Below are positions 1-10,699 of a stretch of DNA of 64,000 nucleotides, one piece after another. This DNA is from Symbiodinium natans (Eukaryota > Sar > Dinophyceae > Suessiales > Symbiodiniaceae). The notes beneath the pieces are model-generated. The model was not told the origin of the DNA, searched no databases, and was given only the letters and a program-made list of their open reading frames with translations. Numbering within the stretch: the first letter of the stretch is position 1; every line of letters begins with the position of its first letter. Location: assembly GCA_905221605.1 (NCBI GenBank), contig CAJNDS010001846.1:399501-463500 (forward strand). Direction: 5' to 3'. The position numbers and the translations under genes were made by a program.

Positions 1-392
1 CATGTTTGCCACAATCCTCTTGAAGGACTCTACCCTAGACGATGTGGATGACTTATAAAGGGTGCAGGGAAATCAGATGATCAAGAAGCTGCGGTCAACC
101 GAGCTAAGGACAAGCTTGCAAGGGATTCCACATGCCCGCATGGTAACTCTAGTTGTCGCAAAGAAGGGGCAGAAGACGGCCTTTCAACATTGGACGATGG
201 GCATGCCATCCTTCAGGCATGCTTATGCCCCATGGCACGTGAAACAGCTTCTCAAGGCAACTCGGTGAAACTCGCGTTCCTTTGCTGAGCTAGTTGGCTC
301 AACCAAGTTAAGCATGCAAGTCCGGGACACCGTCAGTGCGACGAAATATTTCAGAGGCTCATGGCCAGGGCCTCCGAACTAACAGGGTAGTT

Positions 393-433
393 TAGGGTTT
401 AGGGTTTAGGGTTAGGGGGTTTAGGGTTTGGTT
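393..433 (+). repeat. Degenerate interstitial TTTAGGG tract
   Basis: Several consecutive copies of the heptamer TTTAGGG with small insertions of G or T. This is the plant, algal and dinoflagellate-type telomere repeat, here in a short internal block. The surrounding 0-3.6 kb holds no exon I can support; it contains only repeats and short accidental reading frames. Confidence 0.85.
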
Positions 434-569
434 TAGGAGCCGAGAACAGTACAAGAACTCGCCGGTGGCCGAGCTTGCGGCATTTACTCTTCTGGCTCTT
501 TGGGCTCTTCGAGGGAGCCCTGAGGCTCTTCCACTTCGCCAAGATCCTGGAGTAGGGTGAGGACACTGC

Positions 570-608
570 CTATTATTATTATTATTATTACTATTATTAT
601 TATTACGA
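570..608. repeat. TAT trinucleotide microsatellite
   Basis: About a dozen TAT/TTA units with a single C interruption. Confidence 0.85.
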
Positions 609-685
609 GGGTTGTTGTTCTTGCTCACGGTGCGGTTAGCGGCCGTGGGCGGAACGCTGATTCTACAACTTTTTCGTGCTTCTGA

Positions 686-706
686 GGGGGGGGGGAGGCG
701 GGGGAA

Positions 707-738
<32 letters not shown>
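686..738. repeat. Long poly-G tract
   Basis: Roughly 50 nt consisting almost only of G, with a few A and C interruptions near its start. One of many homopolymer G/C runs in the window (others near 16,088, 23,214, 23,394, 24,515, 27,755, 27,890, 28,150, 30,277, 30,570 and 37,384). Apparent Gly-, Pro- or Trp/Gly-rich translations through them are artefacts. Confidence 0.9.
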
Positions 739-739
<1 letters not shown>

Positions 740-1102
740 GGTTGCGGGCATGTCTTCACGCTTCTTCTTCCTTGTTTCTGGTTCAGATAGCTTCTGTTTC
801 CTTGCCGTGTTTTATATACACTCTTCTAGTCTACAGTTCCAGCCTTTTACATGCACTCTTCTAGTCAACACTTCCAGCATTGAAATAGGAGTACACCCAA
901 GTCATCCTCCAGCTACAAGAGCTCAGATTTTAAGCACTGTCCGCAATGCCCCCTAATCTCGCCAAACGATGTGGGTTGTGCGGGCAATGTCCGCTCGTGT
1001 TCGCTGCCCGGAGCGAAAGCTTTCTTGAAGTTGAAGGCGTCAGACCGTGAGCGCAAAGGGCGTTCGCTGCGGGGCAACGGTGCGCCGTGCCTTTGCCCTC
1101 GA

Positions 1103-1290
1103 CCTTGAGCCGTAAAACGCCTAGGAAAAAAAGAAGGAACGACCGGTAAACCTGGACCCTGAGCCGTAAACTGCCTAAAACCTATAAGCCCTGAAACCTT
1201 AAACCCAAACACTAATCCCTAAACCCTGACAGTACCCTGGGCTACACCATAAACCCTAAACCCCAGACCCTGACAACCCAAAGCCTTACA
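1103..1290. repeat. Degenerate CCTAAAC-type repeat block
   Basis: A run of variants of CCCTAAA (CCCTGAA, CCTAAAA, CCCTGAC) with a duplicated core CTTGAGCCGTAAA / CCTGAGCCGTAAA about 45 nt apart. It looks like decayed telomere-type repeat DNA. No coding signal. Confidence 0.6.
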
Positions 1291-2281
1291 CCCTAAGCCT
1301 GGGGAAGCGGTTGGGAGAGCGAGAGCGAGGACCCAAGGCCCTACACAACCACAAAACATGGAACCGCAAAAAACACAAAAGAAACGCGAAAAAACCTACT
1401 CATAATATAAGGGTGTCGCAACACTCAAAACACTGGCAGGCGTGGTACCTTTGACTACAACAATGCCTAGGATTCACTGCACGTTAACCAAGAAAACCTC
1501 CGCAAAGCACGTTTCAACAGCGAAACACTGTCATGCGTGGGTTAAAACCACATTTTGGTGTGCTTACGGCCCACGGCCGCTAACCGCACCGTGTCCTTTT
1601 GCTAATAATCATTATAATCTAATTGAATGAATAATTATTGTCAATATTCTTTGCTATTCTATGGCCTGAAAAGCTTCTCTTGGTTTCTTGGCTCACTTGC
1701 GAAAAGCTTTGGTCTGGTTCGGTCCTCGGGCTCTTCCTGCACATCGGGAGGTGCCAAGGGGAAGAAGTTGGGGCTGCCCGCCGCCAGGCCATAACCAACC
1801 TGCGAGCTTCTCTGCGCAGGAGTCCCAGGGCATAGAAAGTATGAGACATTATGAGACGCTGGCATACAGGTTCACGAACTGCCCGTTGCGTACTGCAGTC
1901 ACCTGCAAGCCACAAGTCACATGACCATTGCATCCGCTCTCTCTCTCTCTCCAAATGCTGGGGACAAAAAATGCCCGTAAGTGGCGCACTGCACCCGGCC
2001 AGGCGAGCGAGCGTACGTACGTCACTGCGTTTGACCTGGAAGACGTGGCTTCCATGATTTGTCGCACAAGTGCTCCTGTGCAAAACCACTGCACGCAACG
2101 AAACACAAACCTCTAACTCAAAAGTCCGAGGAACTGGAGATTGGAGGGCGGCAACTGATGGCAACGTTCAAGTCCCAGCCGGGCTTACAATCGCTCAATT
2201 TTGCCGACTACGTGCCTGGGTGAGTGCCCATATGCCTCGGCAAATCTGGTGTAACGTGTGTGCTTGCGCGGTCGCGTGCGC

Positions 2282-2348
2282 GTGGGTGCGTGGGTGCGTG
2301 GGTGCGTGGGTGGGTGGGTGGGTGGGTGGGTGGGTGGGTGGGTGCGTG
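2282..2348. repeat. GGGT/GGTGCGT minisatellite
   Basis: Tandem GGGT units with interspersed GTGCGT. All six frames stay open through it, which creates a spurious long plus-strand reading frame continuing to 3,090. Confidence 0.9.
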
Positions 2349-3676
2349 TGCACGTGAAGCATCGCTGCACACGCGGTTCCAAGTACGCTGTCGGTTCCCG
2401 GCACGAGGACATCCTAGCAAACCCGCCCCACTTTGGGAAATCATGCCTGCGATGTCGCAGTTCGTGTTGCAAGCATCATACATTCCCCTCGATGCGTTTC
2501 CACTCCTTTGGCATTGCATACTACTAACCGGCTCCGGACCGACGGCACAACCCACCACATCCAGGCATTGGGCACAACCCTTGGCACAACCCTTGGCCAA
2601 CAAAGTGTTGCTTCTCGTGTCGGCGAAGCTTGAAAGCCTCAAGGCCATGCCTCAACACGTTGATGGACCACCAGCATCCCCCAGCTCAACAGCATGGAAC
2701 TTGCAAACACCAACTCCGGGTGAAGTGGGTTCGCATCCAACGCTTTGTGAAAACATACTGTCCATCTTCTGGGCCGGCCGCAATCGTTTTGTTCCGTGTC
2801 TAGCAGCTGGTACATCGCCCTCCCCACCGGTCGCAGTCTCACTCAACGTCGTTCGGGCGGGGACAAAAGGAGGCCCTGCAGACAACCAGCTTGATGTATT
2901 GCAGCCCGGGTGGGATAAGTTTTTCGGTGGCGAAAAGACGAATCTCGGATCACGATCAAATGACGACTGCGCAGTGAGGACAAACAATTGCAGAACATTC
3001 AAAGCATGGCTCATGCGTCCGACGTGTTGGGCAAGCTCAGGTGGCAATCAAGATCTTTCTTCCTGCAAATCTGCCCTCCTGTCTTTGTAGGATGTAGGCC
3101 CTTGCTAAGATTAGCCTTTTTTTTTTGGCAACATGTTTTGTTCTTGCAACTGGGGGATGCCAGAGGTGCCCGCTAGAGCCAAAAGCACTCGCTTATCTTC
3201 CGCATAAGGGGCTGATCCTGAAAACAGGACGATGCGCCGGGAGCCACATGACTAGCACAGAGTCCCAAAGCCAAACAGAGCCGTTTACACGTGTTACTGC
3301 TTGTTTCAACATGCAGAGCTTATGGAACCTGGTGCCCGCCTCAAGGGAGCAGCTGGATCAGCTGAAGCACGATAAAGGGTAGTGTCACCAGCCTGGAAAA
3401 TCCGCAGAGCCAGAAATGTTACATCAGAGGCCCCTCTCTGAGCATAGCCTGCTTGATTGTCCACTGCAGTCCGTCTGCATGCAAGCCTCGCAGCACCTGT
3501 ACTGAGAAAACGTGAGAGCAGATCTCCAAGAACATGCGAGGGACTTATCTTGCTAAAGCACAGGATACTAGTAAGAACATGGAAAAACCACACAAGTTTG
3601 GCCTCCTGCTCGGGGTCTGCTTCTTGCTCCTGCACCATACTGGAGCATACTGGAGCAGTGATATGCTGTGTCTGAC

Positions 3677-3791
3677 CCTCCGAACACGGCCGCGCGCCTC
3701 CTTCATCTTGGCAGCCAGGTCAAGTTCCTCCGGCGTGTCGCCCTCCGGAATCTCCTTGTGAGTGGTGCGCCCGTTGAGGAGGACGTGAGGC
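3677..3791 (-). CDS. Internal exon of an unrecognised minus-strand gene
   Basis: The minus strand reads through a protein-like segment with the core EIPEGDTPEELDLAAKMKEA, then GRVRR. It begins right after an AG acceptor (3,793-3,792) and ends at a GT donor after CGGAGG. The composition (Glu/Lys/Arg-rich, no low-complexity bias) is unlike the shadow frames. A short continuation with a Glu/Gln-rich stretch (EQEADPEQEAKL) appears near 3,610-3,645 and may be the next exon. I do not recognise the family. The 5' and 3' ends of the gene are not visible. Confidence 0.45.
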
Positions 3792-4555
3792 CTGCCATGC
3801 GCACAGGACTTGAGGAGGCCTCAGCGTCAAAGGAAGGGCACCACAACATGCTGCTACGACAGGCCGGGCAGACAGCATGTGGGTCCAAGCCTGTCCACAT
3901 GTTGCTTTTGTCCAAGTTTCGGGTTCAGGGTTGAGGGTCGCAGACACAATGAGCAAGAGGCAGTTCGAAAAGCATGAGGTCACGTGCCGACGGTATACAT
4001 GTCATGCTTAACAGGAGAATGAATCCCCAGAAAACGACTTGGCGAGCAGTGATTTTTGTCGTTGTTAGGACATCTCATTTTCTTGAGCGCTTACGCCGGC
4101 TGCACGGGAATGCATCCTGTGCAGTATCCGGCAGTATGTGACTAAGGAAGGCCTACTGTACGGGCCTTCGCACCGACCTCGAAACATTCGAAGCAGCAAA
4201 CACTCGATCTTTGATCCAACAATCAAGAGTATGAACATAACCATAACCTTGGTTTTCAATCCACTCCAGCTTGATCAGAGGCGCCCGAAAAAATCGTACC
4301 CACCTCAGGCCCCCAAGTGTCCAGCCATTGCTCCCACAGAGGCAGACGAGCCTTATCCCATGGAGCCTAGTGCATTTGAGGTCTGTCTGCCAAAGGCTTC
4401 AATGTTACGAAGTTTGTCCACCTCTGCGAAGTACGCGGTTATGACGCACTTGCCTATGCGCAGCTATGTAGTCCCTGCAATGTTTTCGGCTTCGCAACTG
4501 ATTCCGATGATCGTATCTATAGCAAAACAATCTATAGCAAAACGACGCTGCTTAC

Positions 4556-4875
4556 TTGTAGCGCTGCGGCCGCAAAACAGACGAAGTCTGCAGGAACTGC
4601 CAGCCATCCACAGGTGCCCTTGCCTCCTTCCTGAGCAGCTCAGCCGGAGGTGGGCAGACAAATTCCTCGTTCTGCTCTATGGGGGATCCTTCTTCTTCCT
4701 CCTTCACGACAGCATGTTCTGCATGTCCCAAAGTTGACATCCACTTGCTTTGCTTTGCGGCAGTCCTTCTTCAGGTAGCCCTTCATGCAGATGACGGTGT
4801 CTGCAGTGATTCTCGCAATTTGCGCGCGGAGGTACACCTGCCAGTCAAATGGCCAAAGCACGTCCGCAATTGTCA
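4556..4875 (-). CDS. Two candidate exons, unknown function
   Basis: The first exon starts after an AG acceptor at 4,877-4,876 and contains ADVLWPFDWQVYLRAQIARI followed by CMKGYLKKDCRKAKQ. The second, ending at 4,556 before a GTAAGC donor, contains KEEEEGSPIEQNEEF, VCPPPAELLRKEARAP and VDGWQF. The two lie in different frames, so an intron of a few tens of nucleotides or a longer unseen one must separate them near 4,730. The sequence is clearly protein-like, acidic in the second exon, but I recognise no domain. The order on the minus strand matches its neighbours. Confidence 0.45.
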
Positions 4876-5606
4876 CTTGCATAAGTCGTGAAAGTAAGCA
4901 GCAGTTCCATCTTCCAAGCCAAGCTGCCCGGCGAACTTGCGACGTGCTGTGGAACCCCATTTCAAGACAAGTATCCACAGCCGGGAAGGTATTCTAAAGA
5001 GGTGCAACATGGAATCGTGTAGCATCTTGCAACCTATGCTCTCAAAGACGAAAGCATTTGCAGCATTGGTCTGCCGGCGTCGGATTGGGCAACAAAGACT
5101 AGATAAGTAGACTTTGTCAAATACAGCGCATGCAAGTTTGGCAATGACATGCGTTACCTTGAGCCGGCCTCCTCTGCCCCTTCAAAGGCAGGATGTGTGA
5201 TAACCTGCGGCTGATAATGGCTCGGGAGAACAGAATGTCACCGCATGCACCCTATACATCAATGTGTTGGTCCTTCGAGCCAGCGTTTCCCGTCACTAGC
5301 CTCTTGATGGCACGCGCTGCGATGATCTGTCCAGGCTGAAAATGCTCGTGAGAAGTGGGCTCTTTCATGTGCGAGCAACATTCGCAAGACTTTCACAAGT
5401 CGCCGCTGAAGCATCAAGTCCTATAGCGAGTCCTATTGTGCCTCCTTAGGCTTGATGTCCGGCAATCGTCGCCAGTCGCCGGCCAGGTCATTCGTCACGT
5501 AGTAGGTGAATTGGTTGGCGCCCTGTCCTGCTAAGCACGAGGGTGAGCGAAGCCTCGTCAAGCCTCGTCAAAGCCGCGTTACAACGCCTTGCAACCCTCA
5601 CATAGC

Positions 5607-6250
5607 CTGGAGGTTCTGCATCGGGATCGTTCTCATCAGGCTCTCCGCCATCTCGTTGGGCCTGAGATCCCATCATGACGCCAGTGTGCGAGCATGCGGA
5701 GAATCTGCTTGACTTAGCCGGCCTCTGCAACATAGTAGTCAGCTTCCGTGCCAAGGATCTGAGAGAAACATGCTGGACAGGGTGCAGCCCCAGGACAGGA
5801 AAGGCCAGCAAAGGCCAGCAAGCCCACCGTCACGCGATGCTACGCGAGCCTTGCCCCAGAATCTGAGCTTGTTGAGACCATCTTTTTGATTCGCTGCCAA
5901 GTTCCGCATGGAACACATGACCTAATGAGGTCGGTAAAAGGTGGAACCAGTCCAAAGTGAACTACGCACAGGGAGACGTTTCGGGCCTTGTAGGACTCTG
6001 CCTCGCCAAGGCCAACTCCGGCCTGGAAAAAGCTAGGAAAGTCGAAAGAGAAATTGAGAATTGCAACAAAATGAAGAGAAAAGAGCAGCAGCGGAGCCAC
6101 GTTATAGTCTCATTCCGTGTCTGTCTTCAACATTAGGGAGTAGACCCATGAGAGCATCTCAGCATCCTCTGTGAAGTCCGGGATTCTGCGGGCGTCGGGT
6201 TTGAGAGGTGACCATGAGACAAGATTGCAAATCACAAGCAACGGGCAGCT
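5607..6250 (-). CDS. Scattered short exons of an unknown gene
   Basis: Three short minus-strand segments look coding. One at about 6,110-6,250 reads NLVSWSPLKPDARRIPDF then TEDAEMLSWVYSLMLKT. A 36-nt exon at 5,987-6,022 reads AGVGLGEAESYK between a TTTTTCCAG acceptor and a GC donor. One at 5,607-5,661 reads AQRDGGEPDENDPDAEPP between a CTCAG acceptor and a GC donor. The GC donors agree with the intron type of the kinase gene upstream. No family is recognised, and it is not certain that all three belong to one transcript. Confidence 0.35.
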
Positions 6251-6961
6251 GTCTGTCGAGCATCGTCGGGCTGTTTTCGGACCGTAGGCCGTAGGCATTG
6301 TCAAGCTAGTGTGCATCAGGCGCAGGAACTCGAGGATTGACAAGCTGTGTTTGCGACTCTTGTGCATGGGGCCGTTCACAATATCTCACAATGTCACAAC
6401 ATGGGCCATATATAGGGTCTCGCAGTCTCGCAGGACTTTGCCCGCTGTCGGAGCTGCGCGCCTGACTTCGGGAAGACATCTGCCTGTCAGAGCAGTGTCC
6501 AGGACAGGACGGCCGGGCTTCAAAGCGCCGCTCAAAGCGGCACTCCAGCACACCCTCCCCGCGTCTCACAAGCCATCTGAGTATCTCGGCGCAGGCACGC
6601 GCAGGCATCTCATGGGATGCAAGCATAAAGCGAAAAAGCGCAAGTGAAAAGCTGGCAACAGTGAGGCACGCACCGCCCTGGTGCCAGGAAGGGATGTTCC
6701 ATGGCCTACATATGTGTATGGACATCCTTGACATTAGCAGCACGAGCCGACACGAAACCACGGTAGAGCTGATAGAGCTTTGGAATCTGTAGGGCTTGTA
6801 GGCTACGAGTATGGCTGTTTGGGTGGGAGATGGACAGGGGGTACACGTGCCTACCTCTACAGCATAATGACTGACCCGACCCGAGAGGTACAGCCGATCT
6901 CGGCACAGCATGCCTCGGCAAGGTGTTTGCCTTCTGGCAATGGCTGTCTATCTATATATGC

Positions 6962-7020
6962 ACGTATATATATATATATATACATATATGAGCATATATA
7001 TATATATATATATATATAAT
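6962..7020. repeat. AT dinucleotide microsatellite
   Basis: Two blocks of alternating A and T separated by a few C and G. It lies just 3' of the last recognised kinase exon, so it is in the final intron or the downstream spacer. Confidence 0.9.
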
Positions 7021-7082
7021 ATGTGGTATGCCGATGTCAAGGCAGTTCAGGCCACCCCACCCCCTCAATACATTGGCATTGA

Positions 7083-9883
7083 CAGAGGCCTCAGCGGCTG
7101 TCGGTCGCTGAGCAGGATCAAGCCTGGAGAGTCTGGTCAGACAAAAGCTCCACTTGGCAGGAGGGGCTGCAAGCCGAATCGCACGAATTTGCGACGACAT
7201 GTAGCCTTAGTATGCCTTCGTCAAACTAGGGTGCTCAAAAAGTGCTGGATCACGGACAGCTGCAGTTAACGGAGTGCGGTGTCTTTCGCTTCAGGCAAGA
7301 TGCTGCAAGAGCTTCTCCAAGAAGTCAAGCAGCAGCTCGTCGTTGGTCCCTGAGTGTCGGCTCTTACATCTACTCGCAGCACGTCCTCCACACACCGCCA
7401 CTCAGCATGTCCAGGGTAGGGTGTGCCTGTGTGTGCCTACTTGTTTCTGAACATGCGAAGGTCGGAGTTTCGGACTGGGATAAGGCTTGCGCGCATCCTC
7501 TGTCGAAGCGACGTCTTCTTTGGCACCTAAACTGCAAAACCTCTGAGCACGTCTAGGGCTCTAGGCCCTCCAGGCTACACAAACAACAAAAAAAGAAAAC
7601 AAGCCCGAACTTGTCAAACGCTGGGAGACCAGGAGATGCAGGCGACGCCCTCGTTCAGGGCACGGTGCTCCCTCGATTTCTTGATAGAGCTGTCCGTCCT
7701 CGCCGTTCGACATCGAAGTAAATGACTGACAGGGTTGTCCCGATGGAAATGAGTGAGTCCTGCGTGAAATACTGCGGGACGTACTTTCCACTGGTCATCA
7801 TGTGATATCTCGGCATCAGGACTTGGGTCAACGATCAAGCTCTGTGCTGTTGCTGAACATGAACAAGACATCAAGCACCAAGCGGGAAATCTCCGACTAT
7901 GCCCAGTATTCGAGCCAGCAAGCTCTGAACCTCGGTGCAACGGGAGACACACAGGAGCACAAACAGCAAAACCAAACCTACGGGCACCGCGCAGAATCGT
8001 TTTGGAACAGGACATAGCCTCCCAAAGAGATTCAACACAACATGCAGCTCATCTGAACTCGCTGTGCCTGTTCGCGCCTGGCCTGTCCAGAGCTCTGCGA
8101 GGATGCAACCCAGTGACCACAGGTCAATCTTCTGGTCATAAGGCAGCCCAAGCATGACCTTGCTGGGATCCCTCCCACTTCCTTCCCTTCCTTCTTTCTT
8201 CCTTCCAGCACGCTTGACCCCCGAAGGGGTCACCCGAAGGGGGTCGTGTGACCGACCACTCTCCCGCTGACTCTCACTGTCTTGCCAGCATCTGTCAATG
8301 GCATCGGCCTCTGGTGCTCGGTATGACCGAGACTGCACATAGGAAGACAGGTGATCGTCGATGAAGCACGAGGAGCCAAAGTCGATCACCTGACCAAAAA
8401 ATTGCAGTTCTGCAGAGCAACGTCCAAAACATGGGCAGAGTTCGGGTACTGGATTGGGTTCAGGGCGTCGACACAGTTTACACAAGTTGACACGGCATGC
8501 GTGAGGCAAGAGGCCGTGAGGCCGAACCATCGAAAAACATCACGGAAACGATGGAAAACATAAACAACCTGGAGCTGCTGCAGAGCTGTGCTGGTTGGCG
8601 CCTTGACTTCACATCGGCTGTAGGACTTGATAAGGATGTTCTCCTGGGCACGCAGCTTGACCGGGCGGAAGACGCGACAGCTGGAGACAAACACAAGCTT
8701 TACATGCCGATCGCTTGACACCTTTGAGGCCTCTGCCGGCTTCAGGTCGCAGTGTATAAGCCGCAATGAATGGACATAGTCCAAGGCAGTAAGGATCTGC
8801 AAGGGGCCGACGCTTGCAGCAAAAAAGCTGCGAAAGCTGTTCTGAATAGATGGCAAAAAAACACTTAAGGCAAGCATGTCTCCTGTCTGGAAATCTTCTG
8901 GAGTCGGCCGATGGTGAAGTAAGGCTCGTCACCTTGGAAGCTGAGGCTTTGAGCAGCTTTCTTTCAACCGTCCACATGCCGCCAGGAATGCTCCAAAGGC
9001 CGCGGCCGCACTCCCGGTTGAACTTGCTAAACTCGTACAAGTTGTCACGGAGGAGCTCGGTTACGATGATCAGGTGCTCCTGCGCGGCTTGCCAATAGAC
9101 TTCACCAAGTACTCAACCATGGTTGCGGCCGTTCGGGCGAAGCTCTAGCTGGTGCTCCTTGTGGTAAAAGTGGTCGTAAAGACCTTGGCAGGGACACAGC
9201 TTCCAACAACCTCTCACAACCTTCCCCTTCCTGACCAAGCAGCGGAAGACAATGCGGGGGGGTAGCTGGAACTGGGCCGCCTGGCGCAAAACATTGTAGT
9301 AGTCGACATCGCCATTTACGTTGATGTACTTGAGCAGCTTGATCTCGTCCAACGACTGATCGAAGAAGTCCTCTCATGTCACAATTGGCTCTGCCTTGGA
9401 AAGCAGCTCACTTCCACCACATGCACCAATAAGGCCTTGTCATTCTTGATAATCTTCATGCATACCATCTTGTTCGTGTCCAGATCTAAACACTGAACCT
9501 GGCAGGAATGGCAGATTGACGCGCCCGCAGTGGAAACCTCACAAGTGCCCACCCCCTTGTGCGAGCACAACTGCCGGGGCGCGCCGCCCGTGAAAAAGCA
9601 GCAGATCCCAAGTACTCAATGATCTGATACCTGGGTGCTTGCATTGCACGTGAAGAAGATGCCTAGGTGCCGAAACAAAGTCATCCCAGCCTCGCTGCCA
9701 CCACCATGTTGGTCCGGATTGGGAACTCCTGTCATTGAGACCCTATATACCTTCTGCCTGTGCTCCATGGAAGTCTGCAATGTGATGGTGCAACCTGTTT
9801 GCGCAGCACCACGTGTCCTTACTCTCTTCGAAGCCCGTCTTGTCCCTCTCGAAAACCACTCGTAAATTGAAGGAGTCATATAC
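7083..9883 (-). CDS. DYRK-family dual-specificity protein kinase, many-exon gene
   Basis: A complete DYRK-type catalytic domain assembles from 19 minus-strand exons with matching phases: 9818-9883, 9691-9728, 9585-9630, 9436-9498, 9286-9370, 9158-9183, 9007-9079, 8883-8932, 8737-8796, 8602-8643, 8309-8389, 8083-8158, 7993-8018, 7884-7930, 7760-7808, 7630-7698, 7493-7526, 7304-7349 and one starting at 7123. Motifs in order: TGFEESKEF (N-terminal DYRK-homology box), EYLGSAAFS (glycine loop), VCMKIIKND (ATP lysine), ELLRDNLYEFSKFN, HCDLKPEN (catalytic loop, DYRK-type HCD), VIDFGSSCF (DFG), YVQSRSYRAPE (activation loop), DLWSLGCILAE, LDPAQRPTAAEA. The activation loop has Tyr-Val-Gln instead of Tyr-x-Tyr, as in plant-type DYRK kinases. 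Of 18 introns (60-212 nt) 13 start GC, 4 GA and 1 GT. The start codon and extreme C-terminus are not resolved. Confidence 0.93.
8159..8308 (-). other. 150-nt GC-AG intron that keeps the kinase frame open
   Basis: It separates RAPE from VMLGLPYD in the kinase activation segment. The intron starts GCCGAT and ends CAAG, its length is a multiple of three, and it has no stop codon, so an automatic caller would translate it as a 50-residue insertion. The conserved residues on both sides show it must be removed. It contains two CCTTCGGGG-type palindromes. Confidence 0.9.
9080..9157 (-). other. GA-AG intron flanked by a 9-bp direct repeat
   Basis: The exon/intron junction reads AAG|GAGCACC and the intron/exon junction reads CAG|GAGCACC, so AGGAGCACC occurs at both ends of this 78-nt intron. 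Removing one copy with the intron restores the kinase text YHK-EHLIIV. A direct repeat across both splice sites is what a target-site duplication from an inserted intron would leave. Confidence 0.8.
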
Positions 9884-10458
9884 CTGGGCAATCGCTCAGG
9901 GGCAAGCAAAACCTGACTTGCCTTTGCCTGTGAGGTATGTGAAACATATAGACATTTGTAGAATGTTACTCACAATTCTTGTATGTGTCAGCCCTATTTC
10001 ATTGTGCTGACATTTCCCACTTGATCCTGCAGCTTGCGCTTCGTCACTTCATTGCTCGTGCCATCTCCGCTGGACGCTGTGGCTTGATATGACTTGTCTT
10101 CCGTAAGATACGGTGGGTATTCCAGCTAAGAAGTCTCCACAACGTTCGCTCGTGCGCCTTGCTAACCGACCGCCCGACGAATGTTGCCTGGCCTAGTTAC
10201 ATTTGAAAAAACACAAAACCTTGCGAGTTCGCCAAAAACAAACCCTAGCAAAACACACTTGTGGTAGAACCGGGTGACTGCCCCATTCAGCTCGACTGGA
10301 TAAAAGCCGTCTCCCGAAGGCGCGTACCTGGTCAGAGTCAAGGTTTGTACGGCTCTTGGCATTTGACTTGTTTACCATCCCCCCCGGTCTCTGAATGCTT
10401 GAAGAGTCTTGGATCCTGAGATGCATGGCGCGAGGCAGATCTTTTCGCGTCACGGCGC

Positions 10459-10626
10459 TTGCAAGACCATTTCGGGCGGGCAATACAACCGCATGTCAAT
10501 CGACCTTGACAGGAAAGCTCCGCTTTTTGCAACCAATGCTGGACACCAAACCTGACTTTGCTGAGGTTGGGTCGGATCTTGCGCCAGCAATCGAGGCACG
10601 TGCCTTAGCTTCACATCGATACTCAC
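10459..10626 (-). CDS. Candidate exon upstream of the kinase
   Basis: A 168-nt segment of exactly 56 codons without stops lies between an ATGCAG acceptor and a GC donor. It includes SIDVKLRHVPRLLAQD, QVWCPALVAKSGAFL and DMRLYCPPEMVLQ. A further short segment near 10,030-10,080 reads GDGTSNEVTKRKLQ. Either could be the kinase's N-terminal extension or the 3' end of the preceding gene. No domain is recognised. Confidence 0.4.
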
Positions 10627-10699
10627 CTGCATCATACATTCTCTAGTCGGACACACCGAGAAAAAGCTTGGAAACCAGGACGTGGGATACCCTTCTCCT

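Noticed and set aside
281-300. GTTGGCTCAACCAAG as a possible spliced-leader relict
   Set aside because: It shares only a short core with the dinoflagellate spliced leader and lacks the CCGTAGCCATTTTGG part.
2224-3090. 288-codon plus-strand open frame
   Set aside because: It owes its start to the GGGT minisatellite, is on the strand opposite to all clear genes, and shows no domain or natural composition.
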